Shown here one piece after another: positions 1-10,794 of a DNA stretch of 64,000 bases. The notes below the pieces were generated by a model. The model had not been told where the DNA came from. It ran no database searches and saw only the letters and a program-made list of their open reading frames with translations. The DNA lies in the NCBI RefSeq assembly GCF_051014685.1, contig NW_027478958.1, positions 1 to 64,000 of the forward strand, given 5' to 3'. This stretch comes from Ptiloglossa arizonensis (lineage: Eukaryota > Arthropoda > Insecta > Hymenoptera > Colletidae). How positions within the stretch are numbered: the stretch's first letter is position 1; each line of letters begins with the position of its first letter. The position numbers were made by a program, and so were the translations under genes.

Positions 1-6
1 CACTCC

Positions 7-23
7 GTTCGCGAGATATGGGA
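7..23 (+). other. Common CENP-B-box-like block (8 of 9 core bases), representative
   Basis: GTTCGCGAGATATGGGA fits nTTCGnnnnAnnCGGGn except for T in place of the C of CGGG. The form is present in many monomers of domains I, III and IV. Domain II often carries GATATGTAAG, GATATGGAAG, GATATGGCAG or GATATGGTAG, which lose the GGG. Other variants (TTCGAGAGATATGGG, TTCGCGGGATATGGG, TTCGCGAGAAATGGG) change only the unconstrained bases. Under equal base frequencies I estimate about a 4% chance of an 8-of-9 match somewhere in a 177-bp monomer on either strand, so coincidence is possible. Confidence 0.35.
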
Positions 24-183
24 GTTTCAAGTTAAGGAATGGTTGAGAAACCATCAAAATTTTCGCAAGTCTGATTCTCGAAACCAATAACTACAAAGGC
101 CTAGGGGAAAAATGCACATACCTTTGTAATCGGGCGCGTCTCCACTTTCAGATGCAACAGAAATTTCTCAAGTTCGTCATTCC
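7..183 (+). repeat. Reference satellite monomer (177 bp) and its internal map
   Basis: Counting from GTTCG as position 1, the monomer contains: GTTCGCGAGATATG (1-14, highly conserved); GTTAAGGAATG (about 25-35); GAGAAACCATC (about 39-49); an AAAATTTT core (50-57) followed by CGC; TCTGATACTCGAAACC (about 64-79); a variable AATAACTACAA or AACAACTGGAA stretch (about 80-90); CCTAGG (94-99); GTAATCGGGCG (about 120-130); TTTCAGATGCAACAGGAA (about 140-157); and CTCGAGTTCGTC (161-172). By eye, the block from about 161 through 14 of the next monomer and the region 42-60 are the most conserved. Positions 80-93, 100-118 and 132-140 carry most subfamily differences. The monomer length, 59 x 3, keeps reading frames from copy to copy. 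This particular copy has CTCAAG in place of the usual CTCGAG. Confidence 0.95.
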
Positions 184-537
184 GTTCGCGAGATATGGGA
201 GTTTGAAGTTAAGGAATGGTTGAGAACCCATCAAAATTTTCGCAATTCTGATGCTAGAAACCAATAACTACAAAGGTCTAGGGGAAAAATGCACATACCT
301 TTGAAATCGGGCGAGTTTCTGCTTTCAGATGCAATAGGAAATTCTCGAGTTCGTCAATCCGTTCGCGAGATATGGGAGTTTGAATTTAAGGAATGGTTGA
401 GAAACCCTCAAAATTTACGCAAGTCTGATACTCGAAACCAATAACTACAATGGCCTAGGGGGAAAATACACATACCGTTGTAATCGGGCGAGTTTCTGCT
501 TTCAGATGCAACAGGAATTTCTCGAGTGCGTCACTCC

Positions 538-554
538 GTTCGCGAGATACGGGA
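538..554 (+). other. Perfect CENP-B-box core match
   Basis: The 17 bases read GTTCGCGAGATACGGGA. This matches the essential positions of the mammalian CENP-B box, nTTCGnnnnAnnCGGGn, at all nine defined bases. The common monomer has T in place of the C of CGGG. CENP-B is a DNA-binding protein of mammalian centromeres derived from a pogo-type transposase. Whether this organism has such a protein is unknown, so function is inferred only. The non-core bases differ from the human box. Confidence 0.5.
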
Positions 555-714
555 GTTTCAAGTTAAGGAATTGTTGAGAAACAATCAAAATTTTCGCAAG
601 TCTGATACTCGAAACCAATAACTAAAAAGGCACAGGGGGAAAATACACATACCGTTGTAATCGGGCGAGTTTCTGCTTTCAGATGCAATAGGAAATTCTC
701 GAGTTCGTCAATCC

Positions 715-1422
715 GTTCGCGAGATATGGGAGTTTGAAGTTAAGGAATGCATGAGAAACCATCAAAATTTTCGCTGGTCTGTTACTCGAAACCACCAACT
801 GGAATGGCATAGGGGAAAAGTACTCACACCGTTGTAATCGGGCGAGTTTCTGCTTTCAGATGCAATAGGAAATTCTCGAGTTCGTCTATCCGTTCGCGAG
901 ATATGGAAGTTTGAAGTTAAGGCATGCTTGAGAAACCATCAAAATTTTCGCTGGTCTGATACTCGAAACCAACAACTGGAATGGCATAGGGGAAAAGTAC
1001 ACATACCTTTGTAATCGGGCGAGTTTCTGCTTTCAGATGCAATAGGAAATGCTCGAGTTCGTCAATCCGTTCGCGAGATATGGGAGTTTGAAGTTAAGGA
1101 ATGCATGAGAAACCATCAAAATTTTCGCTGGTCTGTTACTCGAAACCAACAACTGGAATGGCATAGGGGAAAAGTACTCACACCGTTGTAATCGGGCGAG
1201 TTTCTGCTTTCAGATGCAATAGGAAATTCTCGAGTTCGTCAATCCGTTCGCGAGATATGGAAGTTTGAAGTTAAGGCATGCTTGAGAAACCATCAAAATT
1301 TTCGCTGGTCTGATACTCGAAACCAACAACTGGAATGGCATAGGGGAAAAGTACACATACCTTTGTAATCGGGCGAGTTTCTGCTTTCAGATGCAATAGG
1401 AAATGCTCGAGTTCGTCAATCC
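715..1422 (+). repeat. Two tandem copies of a 354-bp dimer
   Basis: Monomer type a carries GAATGCATGAG and CTGTTACTCG. Type b carries GGAAGTTTG, AAGGCATGC and AAATGCTCGAG. They alternate as a-b (715-1068) and a-b (1069-1422). I see two differences between the dimers, ACCACCAAC versus ACCAACAAC and GTCTATCC versus GTCAATCC. The a-b pair recurs at about 1,777-2,130, 3,193-3,546 and 5,848-6,201, so it is a building block of domain I. Confidence 0.85.
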
Positions 1423-1578
1423 GTTCGCGAGATATGGGAGTTTGAAGTTAAGGAATGGTTGAGAAACCCTCAAAATTTTCGCATGTCTGATACTCGAAAC
1501 CAATAACTACAATGGCCTAGGGGGAAAATACACATACCGTTGTAATCGGGCGAGTTTCTGCTTTCAGATGCAACAGGA

Positions 1579-1612
1579 ATTTCTCGAGTGCGTCACTCCG
1601 TTCGCGAGATAT
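1579..1612. other. Imperfect inverted repeat at the conserved monomer block, representative
   Basis: ATTTCTCG (1,579-1,586) and CGAGATAT (1,605-1,612) are complementary at 7 of 8 positions, with an 18-base spacer. The same dyad occurs in monomers with GGAATTTCTCGAG followed by TTCGCGAGATAT. It is weaker in those with GGAAATTCTCG. The right arm lies inside the CENP-B-box-like block. Dyad symmetry is a known feature of some centromeric satellites; a structural role here is inference. Confidence 0.45.
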
Positions 1613-1954
1613 GGGAGTTTCAAGTTAAGGAATGGTTGAGAAACCATTAAAATTTTCGCAATTCTGATGCTAGAAACCAATAACTACAAAGGCCTAGGGC
1701 AAAAATGCACACACCGCTGAAATCGGGCGAGTTTCTGCTTTCAGATGCAATAGGAAATTCTCGAGTTCGTCAATCCGTTCGCGAGATATGGGAGTTTGAA
1801 GTTAAGGAATGCATGAGAAACCATCAAAATTTTCGCTGGTCTGTTACTTGAAACCACCAACTGGAATGGCATAGGGGAAAAGTACTCACACCGTTGTAAT
1901 CGGGCGAGTTTCTGCTTTCAGATGCAATAGGAAATTCTCGAGTTCGTCTATCCG

Positions 1955-4609
1955 TTCGCGAGATATGGAAGTTTGAAGTTAAGGCATGCTTGAGAAACCA
2001 TCAAAATTTTCGCTGGTCTGATACTCGAAACCAACAACTGGAATGGCATAGGGGAAAAGTACACATACCTTTGTAATCGGGCGAGTTTCTGCTTTCAGAT
2101 GCAATAGGAAATGCTCGAGTTCGTCAATCCGTTCGCGAGATATGGGAGTTTGAGGTTAAGGAATGGTTGAGAAACCATCAAAATTTTCGCAAGTCTGATA
2201 CTCGAAACCAATAACTACAATTGCCAAGGGGAAAAATACACATACCTTTGTAATCGGGCGAGTTTCTGCTTTCAGGTGCAATAGGAAATTCTCGAGTTCG
2301 TCAATCCGTTCGCGAGATATGGGAGTTTGAAATTAAGGAATGGTTGAGAAACCATCAAAATTCTCGCAAGTCTGATACTCGGAACCAATAACCACAAAGG
2401 CCTAGGGGAAAAATACACATACCTTTGTAATCGGGCGAGTTTCCACTTTCAGATCCAACAGGAATTTCTCGAGTTCGTTAATCCGTTCGCGAGATATGGG
2501 AGTTTGAAGTTAAGGAATGGTTGAGAAACCCTCAAAATTTTCGCATGTCTGATACTCGAAACCAATAACTACAATGGCCTAGGGGGAAAATACACATACC
2601 GTTGTAATCGGGCGAGTTTCTGCTTTCAGATGCAACAGGAATTTCTCGAGTGCGTCACTCCGTTCGCGAGATATGGGAGTTTCAAGTTAAGGAATGGTTG
2701 AAAAACCAATAAAATTTTCGCAAGTCTGGTACTCGAAACCAATAACTACAGAGGCATAGGGGAAAAATGCACACACCTTTGTAATCGGGCGTATCTCCAC
2801 TTTCAGATGCAACAGGAATTTCTCGAGTTCGTCAATCCGTTCGCGAGATATGGGAGTTTGAAGTTAAGGAATGCATGAGAAACCATCAAAATTTTCGCTG
2901 GTCTGTTACTCGAAACCACCAACTGGAATGGCATAGGGGAAAAGTACTCACACCGTTGTAATCGGGCGAGTTTCTGCTTTCAGATGCAACAGGAATTTCT
3001 CGATTGCGTCACTCCGTTCGCGAGATATGGGAGTTTCAAGTTAAGGAATTGTTGAGAAACAATCAAAATTTTCGCAAGTCTGATACTCGAAACCAATAAC
3101 TACAAAGGCATAGGGGGAAAATACACATACCGTTGTAATCGGGCGAGTTTCTGCTTTCAGATGCAATAGGAAATTCTCGAGTTCGTCAATCCGTTCGCGA
3201 GATATGGGAGTTTGAAGTTAAGGAATGCATGAGAAACCATCAAAATTTTCGCTGGTCTGTTACTCGAAACCAACAACTGGAATGGCATAGGGGAAAAGTA
3301 CTCACACCCTTGTAATCGGGCGAGTTTCTGCTTTCAGATGCAATAGGAAATTCTCGAGTTCGTCAATCCGTTCGCGAGATATGGAAGTTTGAAGTTAAGG
3401 CATGCTTGAGAAACCATCAAAATTTTCGCTGGTCTGATACTCGAAACCAACAACTGGAATGGCATAGGGGAAAAGTACACATACCTTTGTAATCGGGCGA
3501 GTTTCTGCTTTCAGATGCAATAGGAAATGCTCGAGTTCGTCAATCCGTTCGCGAGATATGGGAGTTTGAAGTTAAGGAATGGTTGAGAAACCCTCAAAAT
3601 TTTCGCATGTCTGATACTCGAAACCAATAACTACAATGGCCTAGGGGGAAAATACACATACCGTTGTAATCGGGCGAGTTTCTGCTTTCAGATGCAACAG
3701 GAATTTCTCGAGTGCGTCACTCCGTTCGCGAGATATGGGAGTTTCAAGTTAAGGAATGGTTGAGAAACCATTAAAATTTTCGCAATTCTGATGCTAGAAA
3801 CCAATAACTACAAAGGCCTAGGGCAAAAATGCACACACCGCTGAAATCGGGCGAGTTTCTGCTTTCAGATGCAATAGGAAATTCTCGAGTTCGTCAATCC
3901 GTTCGCGAGATATGGAAGTTTGAAGTTAAGGAATGGTTGAGAAACCATCAAAATTTTCGCAATTCTGATGCTGGAAACCGATAACTACAAAGGCCTAGGG
4001 GACAAATGCACATACCTTTGTAATCGGGCGAGATTCTGCATTCAGATGCAATAGGAAATTCTCGAGTTCGTCAATCCGTTCGCGAGATATGGGAGTTTGA
4101 AGTTAAGGAATGCTAGAGAAACCATCAAAATTTTCGCAAGTCTGATACTCGAATCCAATAACAAGTATGGCCTAGGGCAAAAATGCACATACCGTTGAAA
4201 TCGGGCGAGTTTCTGCTTTTAGATTCAATAGGAAATTCTCGAGTTCGTCAAACCGTTCGCGAGATATGGGAGTTCGAAGTTAAGGAATGGTTGAGAAACC
4301 ATCAAAATTTTCGCAATTCTGATGCTGGAAACCGATAACTACAAAGGCCTAGGGGAAAAATGCACATACCTTTGTAATCGGGCGAGATTCTGCATTCAGA
4401 TGCAATAGGAAATTCTCGAGTTCGTCAATCCGTTCGCGAGATATGGGAGTTTGAAGTTAAGGAATGCTTGAGAAACCGTCAAAATTTTTGCAAGTCTGGT
4501 ACTCGAAACCAATAACTACCATGGCCTAGGGGGAAAATACACATACCGTTGTAATCGGGCGAGTTTCTGCTTTCAGATGCAACAGGAATTTCTCGAGTTC
4601 GTCACCCCG
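1955..4609 (+). repeat. 15-monomer HOR unit (2,655 bp), copy 1
   Basis: Sequence from about 1,955 matches sequence exactly 2,655 bp (15 monomers) downstream. Examples are GAGGTTAAGG at 2,152 and 4,807, and the rare AAACCATTAAAATT at 3,765 and 6,420. I noticed about five single-base differences along the shared 2.2 kb, for example TTTGAAATTAAGG versus TTCGAAATTAAGG and GGGGACAAATG versus GGGGAAAAATG. That points to a recent duplication. Edges are approximate. Confidence 0.85.
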
Positions 4610-6795
4610 TTCGCGAGATATGGAAGTTTGAAGTTAAGGCATGCTTGAGAAACCATCAAAATTTTCGCTGGTCTGATACTCGAAACCAACAACTGGAATG
4701 GCATAGGGGAAAAGTACACATACCTTTGTAATCGGGCGAGTTTCTGCTTTCAGATGCAATAGGAAATGCTCGAGTTCGTCAATCCGTTCGCGAGATATGG
4801 GAGTTTGAGGTTAAGGAATGGTTGAGAAACCATCAAAATTTTCGCAAGTCTGATACTCGAAACCAATAACTACAATTGCCAAGGGGAAAAATACACATAC
4901 CTTTGTAATCGGGCGAGTTTCTGCTTTCAGGTGCAATAGGAAATTCTCGAGTTCGTCAATCCGTTCGCGAGATATGGGAGTTCGAAATTAAGGAATGGTT
5001 GAGAAACCATCAAAATTCTCGCAAGTCTGATACTCGGAACCAATAACCACAAAGGCCTAGGGGAAAAATACACATACCTTTGTAATCGGGCGAGTTTCCA
5101 CTTTCAGATCCAACAGGAATTTCTCGAGTTCGTTAATCCGTTCGCGAGATATGGGAGTTTGAAGTTAAGGAATGGTTGAGAAACCCTCAAAATTTTCGCA
5201 TGTCTGATACTCGAAACCAATAACTACAATGGCCTAGGGGGAAAATACACATACCGTTGTAATCGGGCGAGTTTCTGCTTTCAGATGCAACAGGAATTTC
5301 TCGAGTGCGTCACTCCGTTCGCGAGATATGGGAGTTTCAAGTTAAGGAATGGTTGAAAAACCATTAAAATTTTCGCAAGTCTGGTACTCGAAACCAATAA
5401 CTACAGAGGCATAGGGGAAAAATGCACACACCTTTGTAATCGGGCGTATCTCCACTTTCAGATGCAACAGGAATTTCTCGAGTTCGTCAATCCGTTCGCG
5501 AGATATGGGAGTTTGAAGTTAAGGAATGCATGAGAAACCATCAAAATTTTCGCTGGTCTGTTACTCGAAACCACCAACTGGAATGGCATAGGGGAAAAGT
5601 ACTCACACCGTTGTAATCGGGCGAGTTTCTGCTTTCAGATGCAACAGGAATTTCTCGAGTGCGTCACTCCGTTCGCGAGATATGGGAGTTTCAAGTTAAG
5701 GAATTGTTGAGAAACAATCAAAATTTTCGCAAGTCTGATACTCGAAACCAATAACTACAAAGGCATAGGGGGAAAATACACATACCGTTGTAATCGGGCG
5801 AGTTTCTGCTTTCAGATGCAATAGGAAATTCTCGAGTTCGTCAATCCGTTCGCGAGATATGGGAGTTTGAAGTTAAGGAATGCATGAGAAACCATCAAAA
5901 TTTTCGCTGGTCTGTTACTCGAAACCAACAACTGGAATGGCATAGGGGAAAAGTACTCACACCGTTGTAATCGGGCGAGTTTCTGCTTTCAGATGCAATA
6001 GGAAATTCTCGAGTTCGTCAATCCGTTCGCGAGATATGGAAGTTTGAAGTTAAGGCATGCTTGAGAAACCATCAAAATTTTCGCTGGTCTGATACTCGAA
6101 ACCAACAACTGGAATGGCATAGGGGAAAAGTACACATACCTTTGTAATCGGGCGAGTTTCTGCTTTCAGATGCAATAGGAAATGCTCGAGTTCGTCAATC
6201 CGTTCGCGAGATATGGGAGTTTGAAGTTAAGGAATGGTTGAGAAACCCTCAAAATTTTCGCATGTCTGATACTCGAAACCAATAACTACAATGGCCTAGG
6301 GGGAAAATACACATACCGTTGTAATCGGGCGAGTTTCTGCTTTCAGATGCAACAGGAATTTCTCGAGTGCGTCACTCCGTTCGCGAGATATGGGAGTTTC
6401 AAGTTAAGGAATGGTTGAGAAACCATTAAAATTTTCGCAATTCTGATGCTAGAAACCAATAACTACAAAGGCCTAGGGCAAAAATGCACACACCGCTGAA
6501 ATCGGGCGAGTTTCTGCTTTCAGATGCAATAGGAAATTCTCGAGTTCGTCAATCCGTTCGCGAGATATGGAAGTTTGAAGTTAAGGAATGGTTGAGAAAC
6601 CATCAAAATTTTCGCAATTCTGATGCTGGAAACCGATAACTACAAAGGCCTAGGGGAAAAATGCACATACCTTTGTAATCGGGCGAGATTCTGCATTCAG
6701 ATGCAATAGGAAATTCTCGAGTTCGTCAATCCGTTCGCGAGATATGGGAGTTTGAAGTTAAGGAATGCTAGAGAAACCATCAAAATTTTCGCAAG
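4610..6795 (+). repeat. 15-monomer HOR unit, copy 2 (truncated)
   Basis: This matches 1,955-4,140 at a fixed 2,655-bp offset. At about 6,795, after GAATGCTAGAG, it stops following copy 1 (which reads AACAAGTATGG). It continues instead like about 4,495-4,609, with TCTGGTACTCG, ATAACTACCATGG and then GTCACCCCG. The junction keeps the 177-bp register, as unequal exchange between out-of-step monomers would leave it. Confidence 0.8.
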
Positions 6796-6901
6796 TCTGG
6801 TACTCGAAACCAATAACTACCATGGCCTAGGGGGAAAATACACATACCGTTGTAATCGGGCGAGTTTCTGCTTTCAGATGCAACAGGAATTTCTCGAGTT
6901 C

Positions 6902-9900
6902 GTCACCCCGTTCGCGAGATATGGGAGTTTCAAATTAAGGAATGGTTGAGAAACCATCAAAATTTTCGCAAGTCTGATACTCGAAACCAATAACTACAAA
7001 GGCCTAGGGGAAAAATGCACATACCTTTGTAATCGGGCGAGTTTCTGTTTTCAGATGCAATAGGAAACGCTCGAGTTCGTCAATCCGTTCGCGAGATATT
7101 GGAGTTTGAAGTTAAGGAATGGTTGAGAAACCATCAAAATTTTCGCAAATCTGATACTCGAAACCAATAACTACAATGGCCAAGGGGAAAAATACACATA
7201 CCGTTGTAATCGGGCGAGTTTCCACTTTCAGATGCAACAGGAATTTCTCGAGTTCGTCAATCCGTTCGCGAGATATGGGAGTTTGAAGTTAAGGAATGGT
7301 TGAGAAACCCTCAAATTTTCGCAAGTCTAATACTCGAAACCAATAACCACAATGGCCTAGGGGGAAAATACACATACCGTTGTAATCGGGCGCGTTTCTG
7401 CTTTCAGGTGCAACAGGAATTTCTCGAGTGCGTCACTCCGTTCGCGAGATATGGGAGTTTCAAGTTAAGGAATGGTTGAGAAACCATCAAAATTTTCGCA
7501 AGTCTGATACTCGAAACCAATAATTACAAAGGCATAGGCGAAAAATGCACATACGTTTGTAATCGGGCGAGTCTCCACTTTCAGGTGCAACACGAATTTC
7601 TCGAGTTCGTCATTCCGTTCGCGAGATATGGGAGTTTGAAGTTAAGGAATGGTTGCGAAAGCATCAAAATTTTCGCAATTCTGATGCTAGAAACCAATAA
7701 CTACAAAGGCCTAGGGCACAAATGCACATACCGCTGAAATCGGGCGAGTTTCTGCTTTCAGATGCAATAGGAAATTCTCGAGTTCGTCAATCCGTTCGCG
7801 AGATATGGGAGTTTGAAGTTAAGGAATGGTTGAGAAACCATCAAAATTTTCGCAAGTCTGATACTCGAAACCAATAACTACAAAGGCATAGGGGGAAAAT
7901 ACACACACCGTTGTAATCGGGCGAGTTTCTGCTTTCAGATGCAACAGGAATTTCTCGAGTGCGTCACTCCGTTCGCGAGATATGGGAGTTTCAAGTTAAG
8001 GAATGGTTGAGAAGCCATCAAAATTTTCGCAAGTCTGATACTCGAAACCAATAACTACAAAGGCATAGGGGGATAATACACACACCGTTGTAATCGGGCG
8101 AGTTTCTGCTTTCAGATGCAATAGGAAATTCTCGAGTTCGTCAATCCGTTCGCGAGATATGGAAGTTTGAAGTTAAGGCATGCTTGAGAAACCATCAAAA
8201 TTTTCGCTGGTCTGATACTCGAAACCAACAACTGGAATGGCATAGGGGAAAAGTACACATACCTTTGTAATCGGGCGAGTTTCTGCTTTCAGTTGCAATA
8301 GGAAATGCTCGAGTTCGTCAATCCGTTCGCGAGATATGGGAGTTTGAAGTTAAGGAATGGTTGAGAAACCATCAAAATTTACGCAAGTCTGATACTCGAA
8401 ACCAATAACTACAATTGCCAAGGGGAAAAATACACATACCGTTGTAATCGGGCGAGTTTCTGCTTTCAGATGCAATAGGAAATTCTCGAGTTCGTCAATC
8501 CGTTCGCGAGATATGGGAGTTTGAAGTTAAGGAATGGCTGAGAAACCATCAAAATTTTCGCAAGTCTGGTACTCGAAACCAATAACTACAAAGGCATAGG
8601 GGAAAAATGCACATACCTTTGTAATTGGGCGAGTTTCTGTTTTCAGATGCAATAGGAAATGCTCGAGTTCGTCAATCCGTTCGCGAGATATTGGAGTTTG
8701 AAGTTAAGGAATGGTTGAGAAACCATCAAAATTTTCGCAAGTCTGATACTTGAAACCAATAACTACAATGGCCAAGGGGAAAAATACACATACCGTTGTA
8801 ATCGGGCGAGTTTCTGCTTTCAGATGCAATAGGAAATGCTCGAGTTCGTCAATCCGTTCGCGAGATATGGGAGTTTGAAGTTAAGGAATGGTTGAGAAAC
8901 CATCAAAATTTTCGCAAGTCTGATACTCGAAACCAATAACTACAATGGCCAAGGGGAAAAATACACATACCGTTGTAATCGGGCGAGCTTCTGCTTTCAG
9001 ATGCAATAGGATATTCTCGAGTTCGTCAATCCGTTCGCGAGATATGGGAGTTTGAAGTTAAGGAATGGTTGAGAAACCATCAAAGTTCTCGCAAGTCTGA
9101 TACTCGGAACCAATAACTACAAAGGCCTAGGGGAAAAATACACATACCTTTGTAATCGGGCGAGTTTCCACTTTCAGATGCAACAGGAATTTCTCGAGTT
9201 CGTCAATCCGTTCGCGAGATATGGGAGTTTGAAGTTAAGGAATGGTTGAGAAACCCTCAAAATTTTCGCTGGTCTGTTACTCGAAACCAACAACTGGAAT
9301 GGCATAGGGGGAAAATACACATACCGTTGTAATCGGGCGAGTTTCTGCTTTCAGATGCAATAGGAAATTCTCGAGTTCGTCAATCCGTTCGCGAGATATG
9401 GGAGTTTGAAGTTAAGGAATGCATGAGAAACCATCAAAATTTTCGCTGGACTGTTACTCGAAACCAACAACTGGTATGGCATAGGGGAAAAGTACTCACA
9501 CCGTTGTAATCGGGCGAGTTTCTGCTTTCAGATGCAATAGGAAATTCTCGAGTTCGTCAATCCGTTCGCGAGATATGGAAGTTTGAAGTTAAGGCATGCT
9601 TGAGAAACCATCAAAATTTTCGCTGGTCTGATACTCGAAACCAACAACTGGAATGGCATAGGGGAAAAGTACACATACCTTTGTAATCGGGCGAGTTTCT
9701 GCTTTCAGATGCAATAGGAAATGCTCGAGTTCGTCAATCCGTTCGCGAGATATGGGAGTTTGAAGTTAAGGAATGGTTGAGAAACCCTCAAAATTTTCGC
9801 ATGTCTGATACTCGAAACCAATAACTACAATGGCCTAGGGGGAAAATACACATACCGTTGTAATCGGGCGAGTTTCTGCTTTCAGATGCAACAGGAATTT

Positions 9901-10794
9901 CTCGAGTGCGTCACTCCGTTCGCGAGATATGGGAGTTTCAAGTTAAGGAATGGTTGAGAAACCATTAAAATTTTCGCAATTCTCATGGTAGAAACCAATA
10001 ACTACAAAGGCCTAGGGCAAAAATGCACACACCGCTGAAATCGGGCGAGTTTCTGCTTTCAGATGCAATAGGAAATTCTCGAGTTCGTCAATCCGTTCGC
10101 GAGATATGGGAGTTTGAAGTTAAGGAATGGTTGAGAAACCATCAAAATTTTCGCAAGTCTGATACTCGAAACCAATAAATACAATGGCCTAGGGGGAAAA
10201 TACACATACCGTTGTAATAGGGCGAGTTTCTGCTTTCAGATGCAACAGGAGTTTCTCGAGTTCGTCAATCCGTTCGCGAGATATGGGAGTTTGAAGTTAA
10301 GGAATGCTAGAGAAACCATCAAAATTTTCGCAAGTCTGATACTCGAATCCAATAACAAGTATGGCCTAGGGCAAAAATGCACATACCGTTGAAATCGGGC
10401 GAGTTTCTGCTTTTAGATTCAATAGGAAATTCTCGAGTTCGTCAATCCGTTCGCGAGATATGGGAGTTCGAAGTTAAGGAATGGTTGAGAAACCATCAAA
10501 ATTTTCGCAATTCTGATGCTGGAAACCGATAACTACAAAGGCCTAGGGGAAAAATGCACATACCTTTGTAATCGGGCGAGATTCTGCATTCAGATGCAAT
10601 AGGAAATTCTCGAGTTCGTCAATCCGTTCGCGAGATATGGGAGTTTGAAGTTAAGGAATGCTTGAGAAACCGTCAAAATTTTTGCAAGTCTGGTACTCGA
10701 AACCAATAACTACCATGGCCTAGGGGGAAAATACACATACCGTTGTAATCGGGCGAGTTTCTGCTTTCAGATGCAACAGGAATTTCTCGAGTGC
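6902..10794 (+). repeat. HOR family Ib, copy 1 (22 monomers, 3,893 bp)
   Basis: The unit begins at GTCACCCCGTTCGCG (6,902) and the same start recurs at 10,795. Internal landmarks include CGCGAGATATTGGAG at 7,095 and 8,687, TGCGAAAGCATC, and CAATTGCCAAGGGG. A one-base deletion at about 7,313 (CCCTCAAATTTTC) is private to this copy and accounts for 3,893 rather than 3,894 bp. This copy has one more monomer than copy 2 in the 7,850-8,100 region. Confidence 0.8.
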
